A DNA stretch of 64,000 nt from Sporichthya polymorpha DSM 43042 (GCF_000384115.1 NZ_KB913029.1:5369057-5433056); one strand, 5' to 3'; positions 1-9,801 are shown, counted from the first letter of the stretch. Numbers and translations: made by a program. The notes: generated by a model from the letters alone, not told the origin.

Positions 1-2
1 CG

Positions 3-1445
3 GCCGCCGTCGCCCTGCTGGCGAGCGGTTGCGGGACCCGCGCGTCCGAGGAGGAGGTCCGCGCCGGCGTCGGCGGCGGGCCCGTCGAGCTCGACCCGGC
101 GGCCCTCGACCAGCTGCGCGATGCCGGTGCCGGCACCGGTGCCCTCCCCGGCGCGCCGGCACCCGCGCGCGGGCCCGCGGACGCGAGCACCGACGCCGTC
201 CCCGGCACCGTCCCGCAGTCCGGCTCCGGCACCGCCCCGGGCACCGACTCCCCCGGCACCGCCGGCGCCCCGAGCACGTCGGCGCCCGCCGCAGCGGCCG
301 GCACCGGCTCGTCGGGCGGCGCCTGCACCAAGCCGGGCGTCCCCCTGCACATCGGTCAGGTCGGCAGCTTCAGCGGCGTCTTCGGGCCGCTGGTCGGTTC
401 CGCCCGGACCGGATTCGCGGTGTGGATCAAGCACATCAACGCGTCCGGCGGGCTGGCCTGCCACCCGATCGTGCTCCACGCCGTCGATGACGGCGGGGAC
501 CCGAGCCGTGGGTCCGCCCTGGTCGGCGAGATGGTGAGCAAGTACAACGTCCAGGCCTTCGTGGGAATGGCGTCGATGGCGCTCCCCGGGATGGTCGGTG
601 CGATCGAGCGGACCAAGCTCCCCGTCGTCGGCGGCGATCTGGTCTCCGACCCGTGGTTCGCGCACCCGCAGTTCTTCCCGCAGGGCGGCGGTCTGCGCGC
701 GATCGTCGACGGAGCGCTCAAGCAGGCCGTGGCCGACGGTCGGACCGTCCACGGTCTGCTCTACTGCGTCGAGGTCGGGGTCTGCGGATCGGTCGCGAAG
801 ATGCTGCCCGACCGCGCGAAGGTGGCGGGGGCCAAGGTCGTCTACAGCTCCCCCGTGTCCCTGACCCAGACCGACTTCACCGCGCAGTGCCAGAACGCCA
901 AGAACGCCGGCGTGCAAGCGTTCGGGATGGCGGTGGACGGGTCCGCGATCGCGCGGGTCGCCCGCTCCTGCGCCGCGCTGAACTACTTCCCGCAGTTCGT
1001 CACCGGCGGCCCGGTCGTCAGCAACGAGCAGGCGAAGGACCCCGGGATCCGCCGGAACACGATGTCGACCGCCAGCGCCAATGCGCCCTGGTTCCGGACC
1101 GACACCCCGGGCCAGCGCGAGTACGCCGAGGCGCTGAAGCGGTACGCCCCCGGCTTCGAGGTGGACGGTCCCTCCATGCTCGCCTGGGCGGCCGGCAAGT
1201 TGTTCCAGGCGGCCGTTGAGCGCCTCGGTGACGCGGCGCGCAACGCCCCGGTGACGAGCGCCGACATCTTCACCGGCCTCGGCAAGATCAGGAACGAGAC
1301 CCTCGACGGGCTGTCACCCCCGATCACCTTCACACCCGGTCAGAAGGCGGCGCCGGACATCCCGTGCGTGTTCTTCGCCCTGGACTCCGAGAAGGGCTGG
1401 ACGGCTCCGAACAGCACGTACGTCTGCACGAAGGTGGACCGATGA
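3..1445 (+). CDS. ABC importer substrate-binding lipoprotein (LivK-type), 5' end cut by window edge
   Basis: Extracytoplasmic solute-binding protein of the branched-chain amino acid (Peripla_BP_6/LivK) family, which captures a ligand and delivers it to an ABC permease. The frame is open from the first bases and about 480 residues are visible. LLASGC near the beginning is a lipobox, so only the extreme N-terminus of the signal peptide is missing. An Ala/Gly/Pro/Thr-rich linker of roughly 70 residues precedes the folded domain, which begins around GQVGSFSGVFG. Its stop overlaps the next start (ATGA), so the two genes are translationally coupled. The following gene is a close paralog. The ligand cannot be told from sequence; members of this family also bind amides, urea and aromatic compounds. 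Confidence 0.9.
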   Translation, partial: AAVALLASGCGTRASEEEVRAGVGGGPVELDPAALDQLRDAGAGTGALPGAPAPARGPADASTDAVPGTVPQSGSGTAPGTDSPGTAGAPSTSAPAAAAGTGSSGGACTKPGVPLHIGQVGSFSGVFGPLVGSARTGFAVWIKHINASGGLACHPIVLHAVDDGGDPSRGSALVGEMVSKYNVQAFVGMASMALPGMVGAIERTKLPVVGGDLVSDPWFAHPQFFPQGGGLRAIVDGALKQAVADGRTVHGLLYCVEVGVCGSVAKMLPDRAKVAGAKVVYSSPVSLTQTDFTAQCQNAKNAGVQAFGMAVDGSAIARVARSCAALNYFPQFVTGGPVVSNEQAKDPGIRRNTMSTASANAPWFRTDTPGQREYAEALKRYAPGFEVDGPSMLAWAAGKLFQAAVERLGDAARNAPVTSADIFTGLGKIRNETLDGLSPPITFTPGQKAAPDIPCVFFALDSEKGWTAPNSTYVCTKVDR

Positions 1446-2923
1446 CCGGCCGGCACCCGCTGCGGCGCGCGGCCCTCGCCGTGCTCACCGCCGCCGTGCT
1501 CGTCACCGGGTGCGGAACGCGCGCGAGCGAGGAGGAGGTCCGCGCCGGTGCCGGCGGCGGAGCCGTAACTCTGGATTCGGCGACGCTCGACCAGCTGCGC
1601 GCCGCGACGGCCGGCGGGAACGGTGCCGTGCCGAACGCCCCCGCCGCGGTCGGCCGGGCGCCGGTGTCGGTCGACAGCGGCGATCCGTCCGCGGCGCTCG
1701 TACCCGGTGCGCCCGCAGCCGCGGCCGCGCCGGCGAACGGCACCCGACCGCAGGCCGGGTCCAAGTCCTCCGGCGGGACGGCCGCGGTCAGCTCGGCGAC
1801 GTGCTCCGGCTCCGAGGCGCCCGTGGTGCTCGGCCAGATCGGCAGCTTCAGCGGCGTCCTCGGGGCGATCTTCGCCTCCGCGCGGACGGCCGCCGCGATC
1901 CACGTTCAGCACATCAACGCCTCGGGCGGGCTGGCGTGCCACCCCGTCACCCTGTACGCGGTCGACGACGGCGGCGACCCCAGCCGCGCCGCCTCCCACG
2001 CCCAGGCACTCCTGACGACCCGTAAGGCGGTGGCGCTGGTCGCCACCTTCGCGCCGATGTCGATGTCGGGGATCGTCCCGGTCGTCGAGCGTCACCAGGT
2101 GCCGATGATCGGCGGCGACGCCATCGACCCGGCGTGGTTCGCCAACCCGCTGCTGTTCCCGCAGGGCGCGGGTCTGGACGCCCTGGTCGAGGGTGGCCTG
2201 CGGCAGACCGTGCAGTCCGGCAAGACGAAGCTCGGCCTGCTCTACTGCGTCGAGGCGAGCCTGTGCACCTCGATCGCGAAGTCGATCCCGGACCGGGCGA
2301 AGGCCGTCGGGGCGGAGATCGTCTACAGCTCCGCGGTCTCGCTGACGCAGACCGACTTCACCGCGCAGTGCCAGAACGCGAAGAACGCCGGCGTGGAGTC
2401 GTTCGGGATGGGCGTCGACGGGTCGGCCATTGCGCGCGTCGCCCGGTCCTGTGCGGCGCTGGGCTACTACCCCCAGTTCGCCTCCGGCGGCGGGGTGATC
2501 AGCCCGGCCCAGTCGAAGGACCCCGGCATTCGCCGCAACACGATGACCACGTCGTCCGGCAACGCCCCGTGGATGCTGACGGACACCCCGGGTCTGAAGG
2601 AGTACCACGCGGCGCTCGCCCGCTACGCCCCCGGCACGGAGGCGGACGGCAACTCGCTCTCGGCGTGGGCCTCGATGAAACTCCTCGAGGCGGCCGTGCA
2701 GAACCTGGGCCCCGGCGCGGCGGCGAAGCCGCTGACCGCGACGGACCTGCGAACGGGGCTCGGCAAGGTGAAGAACGAGACGCTCGGCGGGCTCGCGCCC
2801 CCGATCACGTTCTCGCCCGGCCAGAAGGCGGCGCCGCAGATTCCCTGCGTGTACTTCGAACTGCTGACCGAGAAGGGCTGGACCGCTCCGAACGGGTCCA
2901 AGGCCGTGTGCGCCAAGAGATGA
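1442..2923 (+). CDS. ABC importer substrate-binding lipoprotein (LivK-type), second tandem copy
   Basis: 493-residue paralog of the preceding protein with the same plan: signal peptide ending in the lipobox LVTGC (Cys at about residue 23), the shared ASEEEVRAG stretch, an Ala/Pro-rich linker to about residue 120, then a LivK-type ligand-binding fold starting near GQIGSFSGVLG. Long stretches match the first copy almost exactly, for example SLTQTDFTAQCQNAKNAGV. The ATG at 1442 lies inside the stop of the upstream gene, which fixes the start. A livF-type ATPase gene follows 13 bp downstream. The tandem pair could give one importer two ligand specificities. That is an inference. Confidence 0.92.
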   Translation: MTGRHPLRRAALAVLTAAVLVTGCGTRASEEEVRAGAGGGAVTLDSATLDQLRAATAGGNGAVPNAPAAVGRAPVSVDSGDPSAALVPGAPAAAAAPANGTRPQAGSKSSGGTAAVSSATCSGSEAPVVLGQIGSFSGVLGAIFASARTAAAIHVQHINASGGLACHPVTLYAVDDGGDPSRAASHAQALLTTRKAVALVATFAPMSMSGIVPVVERHQVPMIGGDAIDPAWFANPLLFPQGAGLDALVEGGLRQTVQSGKTKLGLLYCVEASLCTSIAKSIPDRAKAVGAEIVYSSAVSLTQTDFTAQCQNAKNAGVESFGMGVDGSAIARVARSCAALGYYPQFASGGGVISPAQSKDPGIRRNTMTTSSGNAPWMLTDTPGLKEYHAALARYAPGTEADGNSLSAWASMKLLEAAVQNLGPGAAAKPLTATDLRTGLGKVKNETLGGLAPPITFSPGQKAAPQIPCVYFELLTEKGWTAPNGSKAVCAKR

Positions 2924-2936
2924 CAGGGAGGCCGCG

Positions 2937-3632
2937 ATGCTGACGCTCCATGAGGTCCACGCCGGGTACGGCGGGACGCGGGTGCTGCACGACGTCACCC
3001 TGCACGTGCCGCCGGGCTCGATCGTCGCGCTGCTCGGCGCGAACGGCGCCGGGAAGACCACGGTGCTGCGCGTCGCCGCCGGCCTGGTCCGGCCGACGTC
3101 CGGCGCTCTTCTCGTCAACGGCACCGACGTCACCGGCTGGGCACCGCACACCCTCGTCGATCAGGGCGTCTGCCATGTCCCCGAGGGCCGCGGCGTGTTC
3201 CCGTCGTTGACCGTCCGGGAGAACCTCGTCGTCCAGTGCAAGCGCGGCGACGAGGAGAAGACGTTCGAGGCCGCCGCGTCGGTCTTCCCCGTCCTCGGCC
3301 GGCGCATGGACCAGCTCGCGGGGACCTTGTCCGGCGGCGAGCAGCAGATGCTCGCGCTGATGCGCGCCTACGTCCAGAACCCGAAGACCGTCCTGCTCGA
3401 CGAGGTCTCGATGGGCCTCGCGCCGATCATCGTCGACGAGATCTTCGACTTCCTGCGCACCATCGCCGCCGGCGGCGCGAGCCTGCTGCTCGTCGAGCAG
3501 TACGTGACCAAGGCCCTCGAGCTCGCGGACTTCGTCTACCTGCTGCACAAGGGCCGCGTCGCGTTCGCCGGCGAACCCGGCGAGCTCGACGGCGAGGACC
3601 TGTTCGCCCGGTACCTCGGCCACGCCGCCTGA
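2937..3632 (+). CDS. livF: LivF-type ABC transporter ATP-binding protein
   Basis: Cytoplasmic ATPase subunit that energises the branched-chain amino acid-type importer. 231 residues, the usual LivF length. Walker A is GANGAGKTT (about residues 35-43), the ABC signature is LSGGEQQ (about residue 129) and Walker B is TVLLDEVSMGLAP, followed by the H-loop region LLLVEQY. An AGGGAGG ribosome binding site precedes the ATG. It is the last gene of the operon and a hairpin follows. The permeases and LivG are presumably upstream of the window. The choice of LivF over LivG rests on length and on the start pattern of the protein. Confidence 0.93.
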   Translation: MLTLHEVHAGYGGTRVLHDVTLHVPPGSIVALLGANGAGKTTVLRVAAGLVRPTSGALLVNGTDVTGWAPHTLVDQGVCHVPEGRGVFPSLTVRENLVVQCKRGDEEKTFEAAASVFPVLGRRMDQLAGTLSGGEQQMLALMRAYVQNPKTVLLDEVSMGLAPIIVDEIFDFLRTIAAGGASLLLVEQYVTKALELADFVYLLHKGRVAFAGEPGELDGEDLFARYLGHAA

Positions 3633-3637
3633 CGCTG

Positions 3638-3679
3638 CGTCCGAACATCCGGCTGCAATAGCAGCCACATCCTCGGACG
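3638..3679. terminator. Nested stem-loop between convergent livF and SDR genes
   Basis: An outer 7-bp inverted repeat (CGTCCGA at 3638-3644 with TCGGACG at 3673-3679) encloses an inner perfect 6-bp stem with a 4-base loop (GGCTGC-AATA-GCAGCC, 3651-3666). It starts 5 bp after the livF stop and ends 6 bp before the SDR stop, which is the position of a bidirectional terminator. No U-tract is present, as is common in high-GC actinobacteria. Confidence 0.55.
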
Positions 3680-3685
3680 TCCGGC

Positions 3686-4456
3686 TCAGTGCTGCTGCAT
3701 GTCCCCCAGCGGGACGGTGAGGCCACCGTCGATGACGAGGGTCTGGCCGGTGATCCAGGCCGAGTCGTCGGAGAGCAGGAACGCGACGGCGGAGCCGATG
3801 TCGCTCGGGACGCCGAGGCGCTTGAGCGGGTACGGGGCCGTGGCACCCTCTTCGTCGCCGGCGTAGAGGACCTCGGCGAACTTGGTCTTCACGACGCCGG
3901 GGGCGATCGCGTTGACACGGATGGTCGGGGCGAGCTCGACGGCGAGCTGCTGGGTCAGCGCGATCAGCGCGGCCTTGCTGACGCCGTAGACGCCGATGCC
4001 GGGGCTGGCACCGAGGCCGGTGACGGAGGACATCGTGACGATCGAGCCGCCGTGCTCCTTCATCCACGCCCCGTGGACCAGCCGGATCCACTCGACCGCG
4101 CCGATGATGTTGACGTCGAAGACCTTGCGGATCGCGGCCGGCGGGGCCTCCAGGATCGGGCCGTAGACCGGGTTCACCGCGGCGTTCGCGACGAAGTGGT
4201 CGATGCGGCCGAACTCGGCGATCGTCGCTTCGACCACGGAACGCGCGTGGTCGGCGTCGTCGGCCTTGCCCGCGATCCCGAGCGCGACGCCGGGGCCACC
4301 GAGCTCCTTGACCGCCGCGGCGAGCGCGTCCGCGTCCCGGCCGGTGATGGTCACCCTGCCGCCGCGCCGCACGATCTCCTCGGCCGCCGCGTACCCGATG
4401 CCGCGACTGGCGCCGGTGATGATCGCCACCCGGCCCTCGAACGATCCCTGGCCCAT
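3686..4456 (-). CDS. SDR family NAD(P)-dependent oxidoreductase
   Basis: Classical short-chain dehydrogenase/reductase, 256 residues. The cofactor motif TGASRGIG lies at residues 14-21, the NAA-type motif at about residues 90-92 (VANAAVNP), and the catalytic Ser and YGVSK Tyr/Lys at about residues 143-160. The acidic or basic residue after beta-2 (ITGRD) favours NADP, an inference only. The start ATG shares one base with the stop of idi upstream, so it is probably co-transcribed with pgm and idi. The substrate is unknown. Confidence 0.9.
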   Translation of the reverse strand: MGQGSFEGRVAIITGASRGIGYAAAEEIVRRGGRVTITGRDADALAAAVKELGGPGVALGIAGKADDADHARSVVEATIAEFGRIDHFVANAAVNPVYGPILEAPPAAIRKVFDVNIIGAVEWIRLVHGAWMKEHGGSIVTMSSVTGLGASPGIGVYGVSKAALIALTQQLAVELAPTIRVNAIAPGVVKTKFAEVLYAGDEEGATAPYPLKRLGVPSDIGSAVAFLLSDDSAWITGQTLVIDGGLTVPLGDMQQH

Positions 4457-5028
4457 CAGTCCTCCCTCGATCTGCCTAGGAAGGTTTCCACATGGCCCCC
4501 GGCGATCAACGCCCGGACCTGTTCCTGCGCCCAGGGTGAGATCTGGCTCTCAGGCGCCGTGGCCGCCGCGACGAACTCGTCCCAGCTCCGCCAGACCGCG
4601 TCCGCGACCTCGCTCGGGTCGGGCGTGGGGACGGCGTCGGAGCGCGCCAGGAACACCGGGCACAGCTCGTACTCCTCGACCCCGCGGAAGCTGGCGCGGT
4701 AGGAGAAGTCGGGCAGGACGAGGGTCAGGTCCGCCGCCGGGATGCCGAGTTCCTGGTCGAGCCGGCGGAGGACGGCGTCGGCCGGGTCCTCCCCCGGCCC
4801 GGGGTGCCCGCAGCAGCTGTTGGTCCACACGCCCGGCCAGGTCGGCTTGTCCAGCGCCCGCCGGGTGACGAGCAGCCGTCCGTCGCGGTCGAAGACGTAG
4901 CACGAGAACGCCAGGTGATACGGCGTCACTTCACCGTGGACGCTGGCCTTGTCGGCGACGCCGCAGGGAGTCCCGTCGGGGGTCAGCAGGACGACCTGCT
5001 CGACCACCGACGCGTCGAGGTTGCTCAT
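4456..5028 (-). CDS. idi: Isopentenyl-diphosphate delta-isomerase (type 1, Nudix fold)
   Basis: Interconverts IPP and DMAPP in isoprenoid synthesis, a cytoplasmic metal-dependent reaction. 190 residues. The type 1 active-site segment WTNSCCGHP carries the catalytic Cys, the N-terminal part shows [11 protein letters not shown] and ASVHGE, and a conserved Glu lies in [10 protein letters not shown]. It overlaps pgm by 4 bp upstream (ATGA) and touches the SDR gene downstream, giving a tight pgm-idi-SDR unit. No other isoprenoid or carotenoid genes lie nearby, so the grouping with pgm does not point to a pathway. Confidence 0.93.
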   Translation of the reverse strand: MSNLDASVVEQVVLLTPDGTPCGVADKASVHGEVTPYHLAFSCYVFDRDGRLLVTRRALDKPTWPGVWTNSCCGHPGPGEDPADAVLRRLDQELGIPAADLTLVLPDFSYRASFRGVEEYELCPVFLARSDAVPTPDPSEVADAVWRSWDEFVAAATAPESQISPWAQEQVRALIAGGHVETFLGRSRED

Positions 5029-6704
5029 GCCCCACCCAACGCAGCCGTGACGACCTCTCGGGCCTCGTCCTGGATCTGCGCGAGGTGGTCGGCACCCAGG
5101 AAGGACTCGGCGTAGATCTTGTACACGTCCTCGGTCCCGGAAGGACGCGCGGCGAACCAGCCGTTCTCGGTGGTGACCTTGAGGCCGCCGATCGCCGCGC
5201 CGTTGCCGGGCGCCGCCGTGAGCCGCTCCCGGATCGGCTCACCCGCCAGCTCGGTGGCGGTGACCTGATCCGGCGTCAGCTTCTTCAGGACGTCCTTCTG
5301 GGCCGGGGTCGCGGGGGCGTCGATCCGCGCATAGGCAGGGTCACCGAACTTCGCGGTGAGCTCGGCGTAGCGCTCGCTCGGCGACCGGCCGGTGACGGCC
5401 GCGATCTCCGCCGCGAGCAGGCACAGCAGCGGGCCGTCCTTGTCGGTCGTCCACACCGAGCCGTCGCGGCAGAGGAACGAGGCACCGGCGCTCTCCTCGC
5501 CACCGAACAGCAGGGTGGAGTCGAGCAGCCCGGAGACGAACCACTTGAACCCGACCGGCACCTCGACGACCTCGCGGCCGAGCGCGGCCGCGACGCGGTC
5601 GATCATCGCCGAGGAGACCAGCGTCTTGCCGATCGCGGCACCCGCGGGCCAGCCGTCCCGGTGCGCGACGAGGTAGTCGATCGCGACCGCGAGGTAGGCG
5701 TTGGGGTTGAGCAGTCCGCCGTCGGGCGTGACGATCCCGTGGCGGTCGGCGTCGGCGTCGTTGCCGGTGGCGATCTGGTAGGTCGCCCGGTTCGCGGTCA
5801 CCTTCTCGATGAGCCCAGCCATCGCGTAGGGCGACGAGCAGTCCATCCGGATCTTGCCGTCCCAGTCCCGGGTCATGAACCGGAACGTCGCGTCGACGAG
5901 CGGGTTCACGACCGTCAGGTCAAGGCCGTAGCGCTCGCCGATCACGCCCCAGTACGCGACGCTCGATCCGCCGAGCGGGTCAGCGCCGATGCGGACGCCG
6001 GCCGCGCGGATCGCCTCGAGGTCGACAACCAGGGGCAGGTCCGCCACGTAGCGGTCGAGGAAGTCGTAGGTGCCGGTGGTCTCAGCGGCGCGGGCGCGGG
6101 CGAGCGGGATGCGCCGCACCCCGGCCAGGCCGGCGGCGAGCAGCTCGTTGGCACGGTCCTGGATCCAGCCCGTCGCGTCGGTGTCCGCGGGCCCGCCGTG
6201 CGGCGGGTTGTACTTGAACCCGCCGTCCTGGGGCGGGTTGTGGGACGGCGTGATGACGACCCCGTCGGCGAGGCCACGCGCCTTTCCTTGATCCGCTCGC
6301 CCGCGGTTGTGCGTCAGCACCGCGCGGGACAGCGCCGGCGTCGGGGTGTACCCGTCGCGGCTGTCGAGCAGCAGCGTCACGCCGTTGGCCGCGAAGACCT
6401 CGATCGCGGTCGCGGCGGCCGGCTCGGACAACGCGTGGGTGTCCTTCGCGAGGAACAGCGGACCGTCGATGCCCTGCGCTGCGCGGTATTCGCAGATCGC
6501 CTGGCTCGTGGCCGCGATGTGGTCGTCGTTGAAGCTCAGGTTCAGGGCGCTGCCCCGGTGACCCGATGTCCCGAACGCGACCCGCTGGCCCGGCTCGGCC
6601 GGGTCCGGGTGCTCGGCGTAGTACGCCGTGATCAGGCGGGCGACATCGACGAGGCCGGCCGGATCAGCGATCCGGCCGGCCTCGGGGTGCACAGCGTTAC
6701 TCAT
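5025..6704 (-). CDS. pgm: Phosphoglucomutase (alpha-D-glucose phosphate-specific)
   Basis: Interconverts glucose-1-phosphate and glucose-6-phosphate, linking glycolysis with glycogen and nucleotide-sugar synthesis. 559 residues, close to the family norm. The phosphoserine loop is TPSHNP (in [14 protein letters not shown]), the metal loop is [10 protein letters not shown], the sugar-binding loop is [10 protein letters not shown], and the phosphate-binding segment near the C-terminus is [12 protein letters not shown]. It heads a minus-strand unit with idi and the SDR gene. Its product pool would feed the glycan genes elsewhere in the window, but no direct link is visible. Confidence 0.95.
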   Translation of the reverse strand: MSNAVHPEAGRIADPAGLVDVARLITAYYAEHPDPAEPGQRVAFGTSGHRGSALNLSFNDDHIAATSQAICEYRAAQGIDGPLFLAKDTHALSEPAAATAIEVFAANGVTLLLDSRDGYTPTPALSRAVLTHNRGRADQGKARGLADGVVITPSHNPPQDGGFKYNPPHGGPADTDATGWIQDRANELLAAGLAGVRRIPLARARAAETTGTYDFLDRYVADLPLVVDLEAIRAAGVRIGADPLGGSSVAYWGVIGERYGLDLTVVNPLVDATFRFMTRDWDGKIRMDCSSPYAMAGLIEKVTANRATYQIATGNDADADRHGIVTPDGGLLNPNAYLAVAIDYLVAHRDGWPAGAAIGKTLVSSAMIDRVAAALGREVVEVPVGFKWFVSGLLDSTLLFGGEESAGASFLCRDGSVWTTDKDGPLLCLLAAEIAAVTGRSPSERYAELTAKFGDPAYARIDAPATPAQKDVLKKLTPDQVTATELAGEPIRERLTAAPGNGAAIGGLKVTTENGWFAARPSGTEDVYKIYAESFLGADHLAQIQDEAREVVTAALGGA

Positions 6705-6731
6705 CCGATCAGTCTGCCCAACTCGTGCGGG

Positions 6732-7736
<1,005 letters not shown>

Positions 7737-7766
7737 TCGTGTCTCCTCCCCGCGCCGCGGTCGCGC

Positions 7767-7792
7767 ATGCGATTCGCGTATGCGATTCGCGT
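7767..7792. repeat. Tandem 13-bp direct repeat in the sigma-factor leader
   Basis: Two perfect head-to-tail copies of ATGCGATTCGCGT (7767-7779 and 7780-7792), followed by a further ATG. Each copy contains the near-palindrome GCGATTCGC. The pair lies about 30 bp upstream of the sigma-factor start and just downstream of the candidate -10 element, so it would fall within or at the start of the 5' untranslated leader. Confidence 0.75.
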
Positions 7793-7800
7793 ATGGGTGG

Positions 7801-7828
7801 AACCTCGGATGGGTGTCGGAGTGTTCCC
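7801..7828 (-). promoter_or_regulatory. Candidate ECF-sigma (SigE/SigH/SigR-type) promoter for the group 2 sigma gene
   Basis: On the minus strand GGGAACA (-35 like) is followed after 17 bases by GGTT (-10 like), matching the GGAACA-N16/17-cGTT pattern known for SigE/SigH/SigR-dependent promoters. In mycobacteria and streptomycetes, sigB and hrdD are known to be driven by such ECF factors, which makes the location plausible. Transcription would start near 7793, leaving a leader of about 57 bases. This is a pattern match only. Confidence 0.45.
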
Positions 7829-7923
7829 GGAATGACTCCAGAAAACAAACGCTTATCCCACACCCAGCGCACGCACAGCGACGCTGCGTGACCGATCGGT
7901 CAGCGCACGGTGACGAAACGGGC

Positions 7924-8262
7924 TTACAGGTACAGGCCGGGCGAGCCGTCGTCGATCCGCTCGGACGCCACCGCGTGGACGTCACGCTCGCGGAGCAGGA
8001 CGTAGTCGGTCCCGCGGACCTCGACCTCGGAGCGGTCCTCGGGGTCGAACAGGACCCGGTCGCCCACGACGACCGACCGCACGTGCTGGCCCACCGCCAC
8101 CACTTCGGCCCAGGCCAGCCGCTTGCCCATCTGCGCCGTCGCCGGAATCAGGATGCCCGCGCCGGACCGCCGCTCCCCCTCACCGGCGTCGGCCCGTACC
8201 AGGACGCGGTCGTGCAGCATCCGGATCGGCAACTTGTCCGCCGCACTCTCAGAGGAACTCAC
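7924..8262 (-). CDS. GroES-family co-chaperonin-like protein
   Basis: 112-residue Cpn10/GroES-fold protein. LPIRMLHDRVLV at the start, GILIPATAQMGKRLAWAEVV in the middle, GDRVLFDPEDRSEVEVRGTDYVLLRERDVHAV and a C-terminal GLYL show the family pattern. It is a divergent stand-alone form common in actinobacteria and has no groEL beside it, so a role as the main GroES is unlikely. The GTG at 8262 is preferred because the region before it (MPGRTAYAGN from 8292) does not look like the family, but the ATG at 8292 cannot be excluded. Confidence 0.82.
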   Translation of the reverse strand: MSSSESAADKLPIRMLHDRVLVRADAGEGERRSGAGILIPATAQMGKRLAWAEVVAVGQHVRSVVVGDRVLFDPEDRSEVEVRGTDYVLLRERDVHAVASERIDDGSPGLYL

Positions 8263-8312
8263 GTTTCCAGCGTAGGCGGTGCGCCCGGGCACCCGAACGC
8301 CGGTTAAACGAC

Positions 8313-8342
8313 GGAACCCCGCAGCCGAAGCTGCGGGGTCCC
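8313..8342 (-). terminator. Intrinsic terminator downstream of the 8374-9138 gene
   Basis: A strong GC hairpin: ACCCCGCAGC (8316-8325), loop CGAA, GCTGCGGGGT (8330-8339), extendable past one mismatch to 8313/8342. On the minus strand it is followed by GTCGTTTAACC, a short T-run. It lies between the stop at 8374 and the GroES-like start at 8262. Confidence 0.7.
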
Positions 8343-8373
8343 GGACGCGTGCGTCAGATCACGTACGCGGAGG

Positions 8374-9138
8374 TCACTTCTTGCCGAGCAGGCCGGTGCC
8401 GAGGAGGCCCCCGCCGCCGAGCAGGCCGCCGCTCTGCTGACCGCTGGTACCGGTCGAGCCGGTGACGGTGCCGACCACGCCGCCGACGGTGTTGCCCAGC
8501 GACGGAACCAGGCCCTGCTTGGCCTCCTGGCTCGAGCCGACGCCGAGCGTGTCGGTGACGGGCTTGAGCAGGTTGCCGGTCGTGCCGTTGACGGTGTCGA
8601 CCAGGCCGTCCGCGGTGCCGCCGACAGTGTCGACCACGCCGCCGACGGTGGTGCCGACACCCGGCAGGACGCCGTCGACCAGGTCCGTGACCGGCTTGGT
8701 GACGGTGCCGACCGAGCTGGACGTGTCGGCGGGCTTCGACGGCGTCGACGGGGTCGACGGCGTGTTCGGCTTGGTCGGCGTGGTGCTCGGCTTGTCGACC
8801 ACGACCGGCTTGGTGGTGGTCGGCGTCGGGAGCACGACGGTGCGGGTGACGGTCGGAGCGGTGCGCTCGGAGGCGCCGACGGGGGCGCTGTTCGAGGCCG
8901 GCTCGAAGACGACCGGCGCGGGCTCGACCGGCGCGGTCACGGCGTTGGGACGACCCAGCGCGTCGAGACCGTCGCTGCCCGGCAGGACGGCCGGCGAGAC
9001 GAGAACCATCGCCTTGAGTGCGAGGAGCAGAGCGCCGGAGATACCGGCCACAGCCGCGGTCTGCCCGAGAACCCGGACCGAACCCTCGGCGTTGCCACGG
9101 TGCTTGGCCGCAATCGCAGCCGCGTTGATGCTGGACAT
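8374..9138 (-). CDS. Membrane-anchored repetitive Gly/Val/Thr-rich protein of unknown function
   Basis: I do not recognise the family. 254 residues from the ATG at 9138, preceded by a GGGGTGGGA ribosome binding site. One hydrophobic segment at about residues 25-50 (TAAVAGISGALLLALKAMVL) suggests an N-terminal membrane anchor or uncleaved signal. A Pro/Thr/Val/Lys-rich linker follows at about residues 85-140. Then come imperfect repeats built on VDTVGGT / VDGVLPGVGTTVGGV / VGGVVGTVTGSTG, and a Gly/Leu-rich tail (LLGGGGLLGTGLLGKK). The composition recalls secreted low-complexity actinobacterial proteins such as chaplin-associated or wall-linked proteins, without clear homology. A terminator follows. 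Confidence 0.7.
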   Translation of the reverse strand: MSSINAAAIAAKHRGNAEGSVRVLGQTAAVAGISGALLLALKAMVLVSPAVLPGSDGLDALGRPNAVTAPVEPAPVVFEPASNSAPVGASERTAPTVTRTVVLPTPTTTKPVVVDKPSTTPTKPNTPSTPSTPSKPADTSSSVGTVTKPVTDLVDGVLPGVGTTVGGVVDTVGGTADGLVDTVNGTTGNLLKPVTDTLGVGSSQEAKQGLVPSLGNTVGGVVGTVTGSTGTSGQQSGGLLGGGGLLGTGLLGKK

Positions 9139-9341
9139 GAAAATCCCACCCCTGGAATCAAAGCTTCTTGCTGCGGACACCGAGATGCAGCGTATTTCCC
9201 CTGAAGAAAGCCCGCCGCCGCGATTCCCCAGATCGGGCGATGAACTGTCCCGCCTTTGACGTGACGTTGGGCCGTTCGGTTCCAGGTCTTCTGACCTGCG
9301 AAAACTCGGGCCCAAAGGCCCTCAAGTCGGGCGAAACCCGG

Positions 9342-9605
9342 TCAGTGGTAGCGCCGCCAGAGCCCGATGACGAGGACAATCCCGGCGACCGCGGCAATTT
9401 TGACCATGCGGTCGGTTCGCAGCGATCCGTCCTCATTCACGACGAAAGATCGCGCTTTCGATTTCGCCTCGGCGGCCACATTCTTCGGTGCCACCCGTTC
9501 GGCGATCGCGTCGATGGTCTCGGCGAGGTTGTTGCGCGCCTCTTCGATCTGCGCCTCGAGACGGGCGTTCGCGCCCCCCGACTCCGGTGCCCCGCTCTTC
9601 GCCAC
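9342..9605 (-). CDS. DUF3618 domain small membrane protein
   Basis: 87 residues from a GTG at 9605 with AAGGAGG eight bases upstream. The DUF3618 signature is seen in ARLEAQIEEARNNLAETIDA at about residues 15-34, followed by IAERVAPKNV. A single transmembrane helix near the C-terminus (VKIAAVAGIVLVIGLW) ends with the basic tail RRYH. DUF3618 proteins are small actinobacterial membrane proteins of unknown role. It is divergent from bcp. Confidence 0.85.
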   Translation of the reverse strand: MAKSGAPESGGANARLEAQIEEARNNLAETIDAIAERVAPKNVAAEAKSKARSFVVNEDGSLRTDRMVKIAAVAGIVLVIGLWRRYH

Positions 9606-9801
9606 GACGCTCGCCTCCTTCACCTGCGTGGACCCGCGCAGTCTGTCAGGTTCCGGACAAATCACGCCGGACGCCCCGCACGCCGCGCCCGCCGAGTGTC
9701 CGCCGACGGGACCCGACGCGGGTCGCGCGCGCCCAGGGGACAGGATGGATTCCTCGTCCTGATCAGATGTGCGATCAGACACCTGACCGAGGAGCCGCGC
9801 C

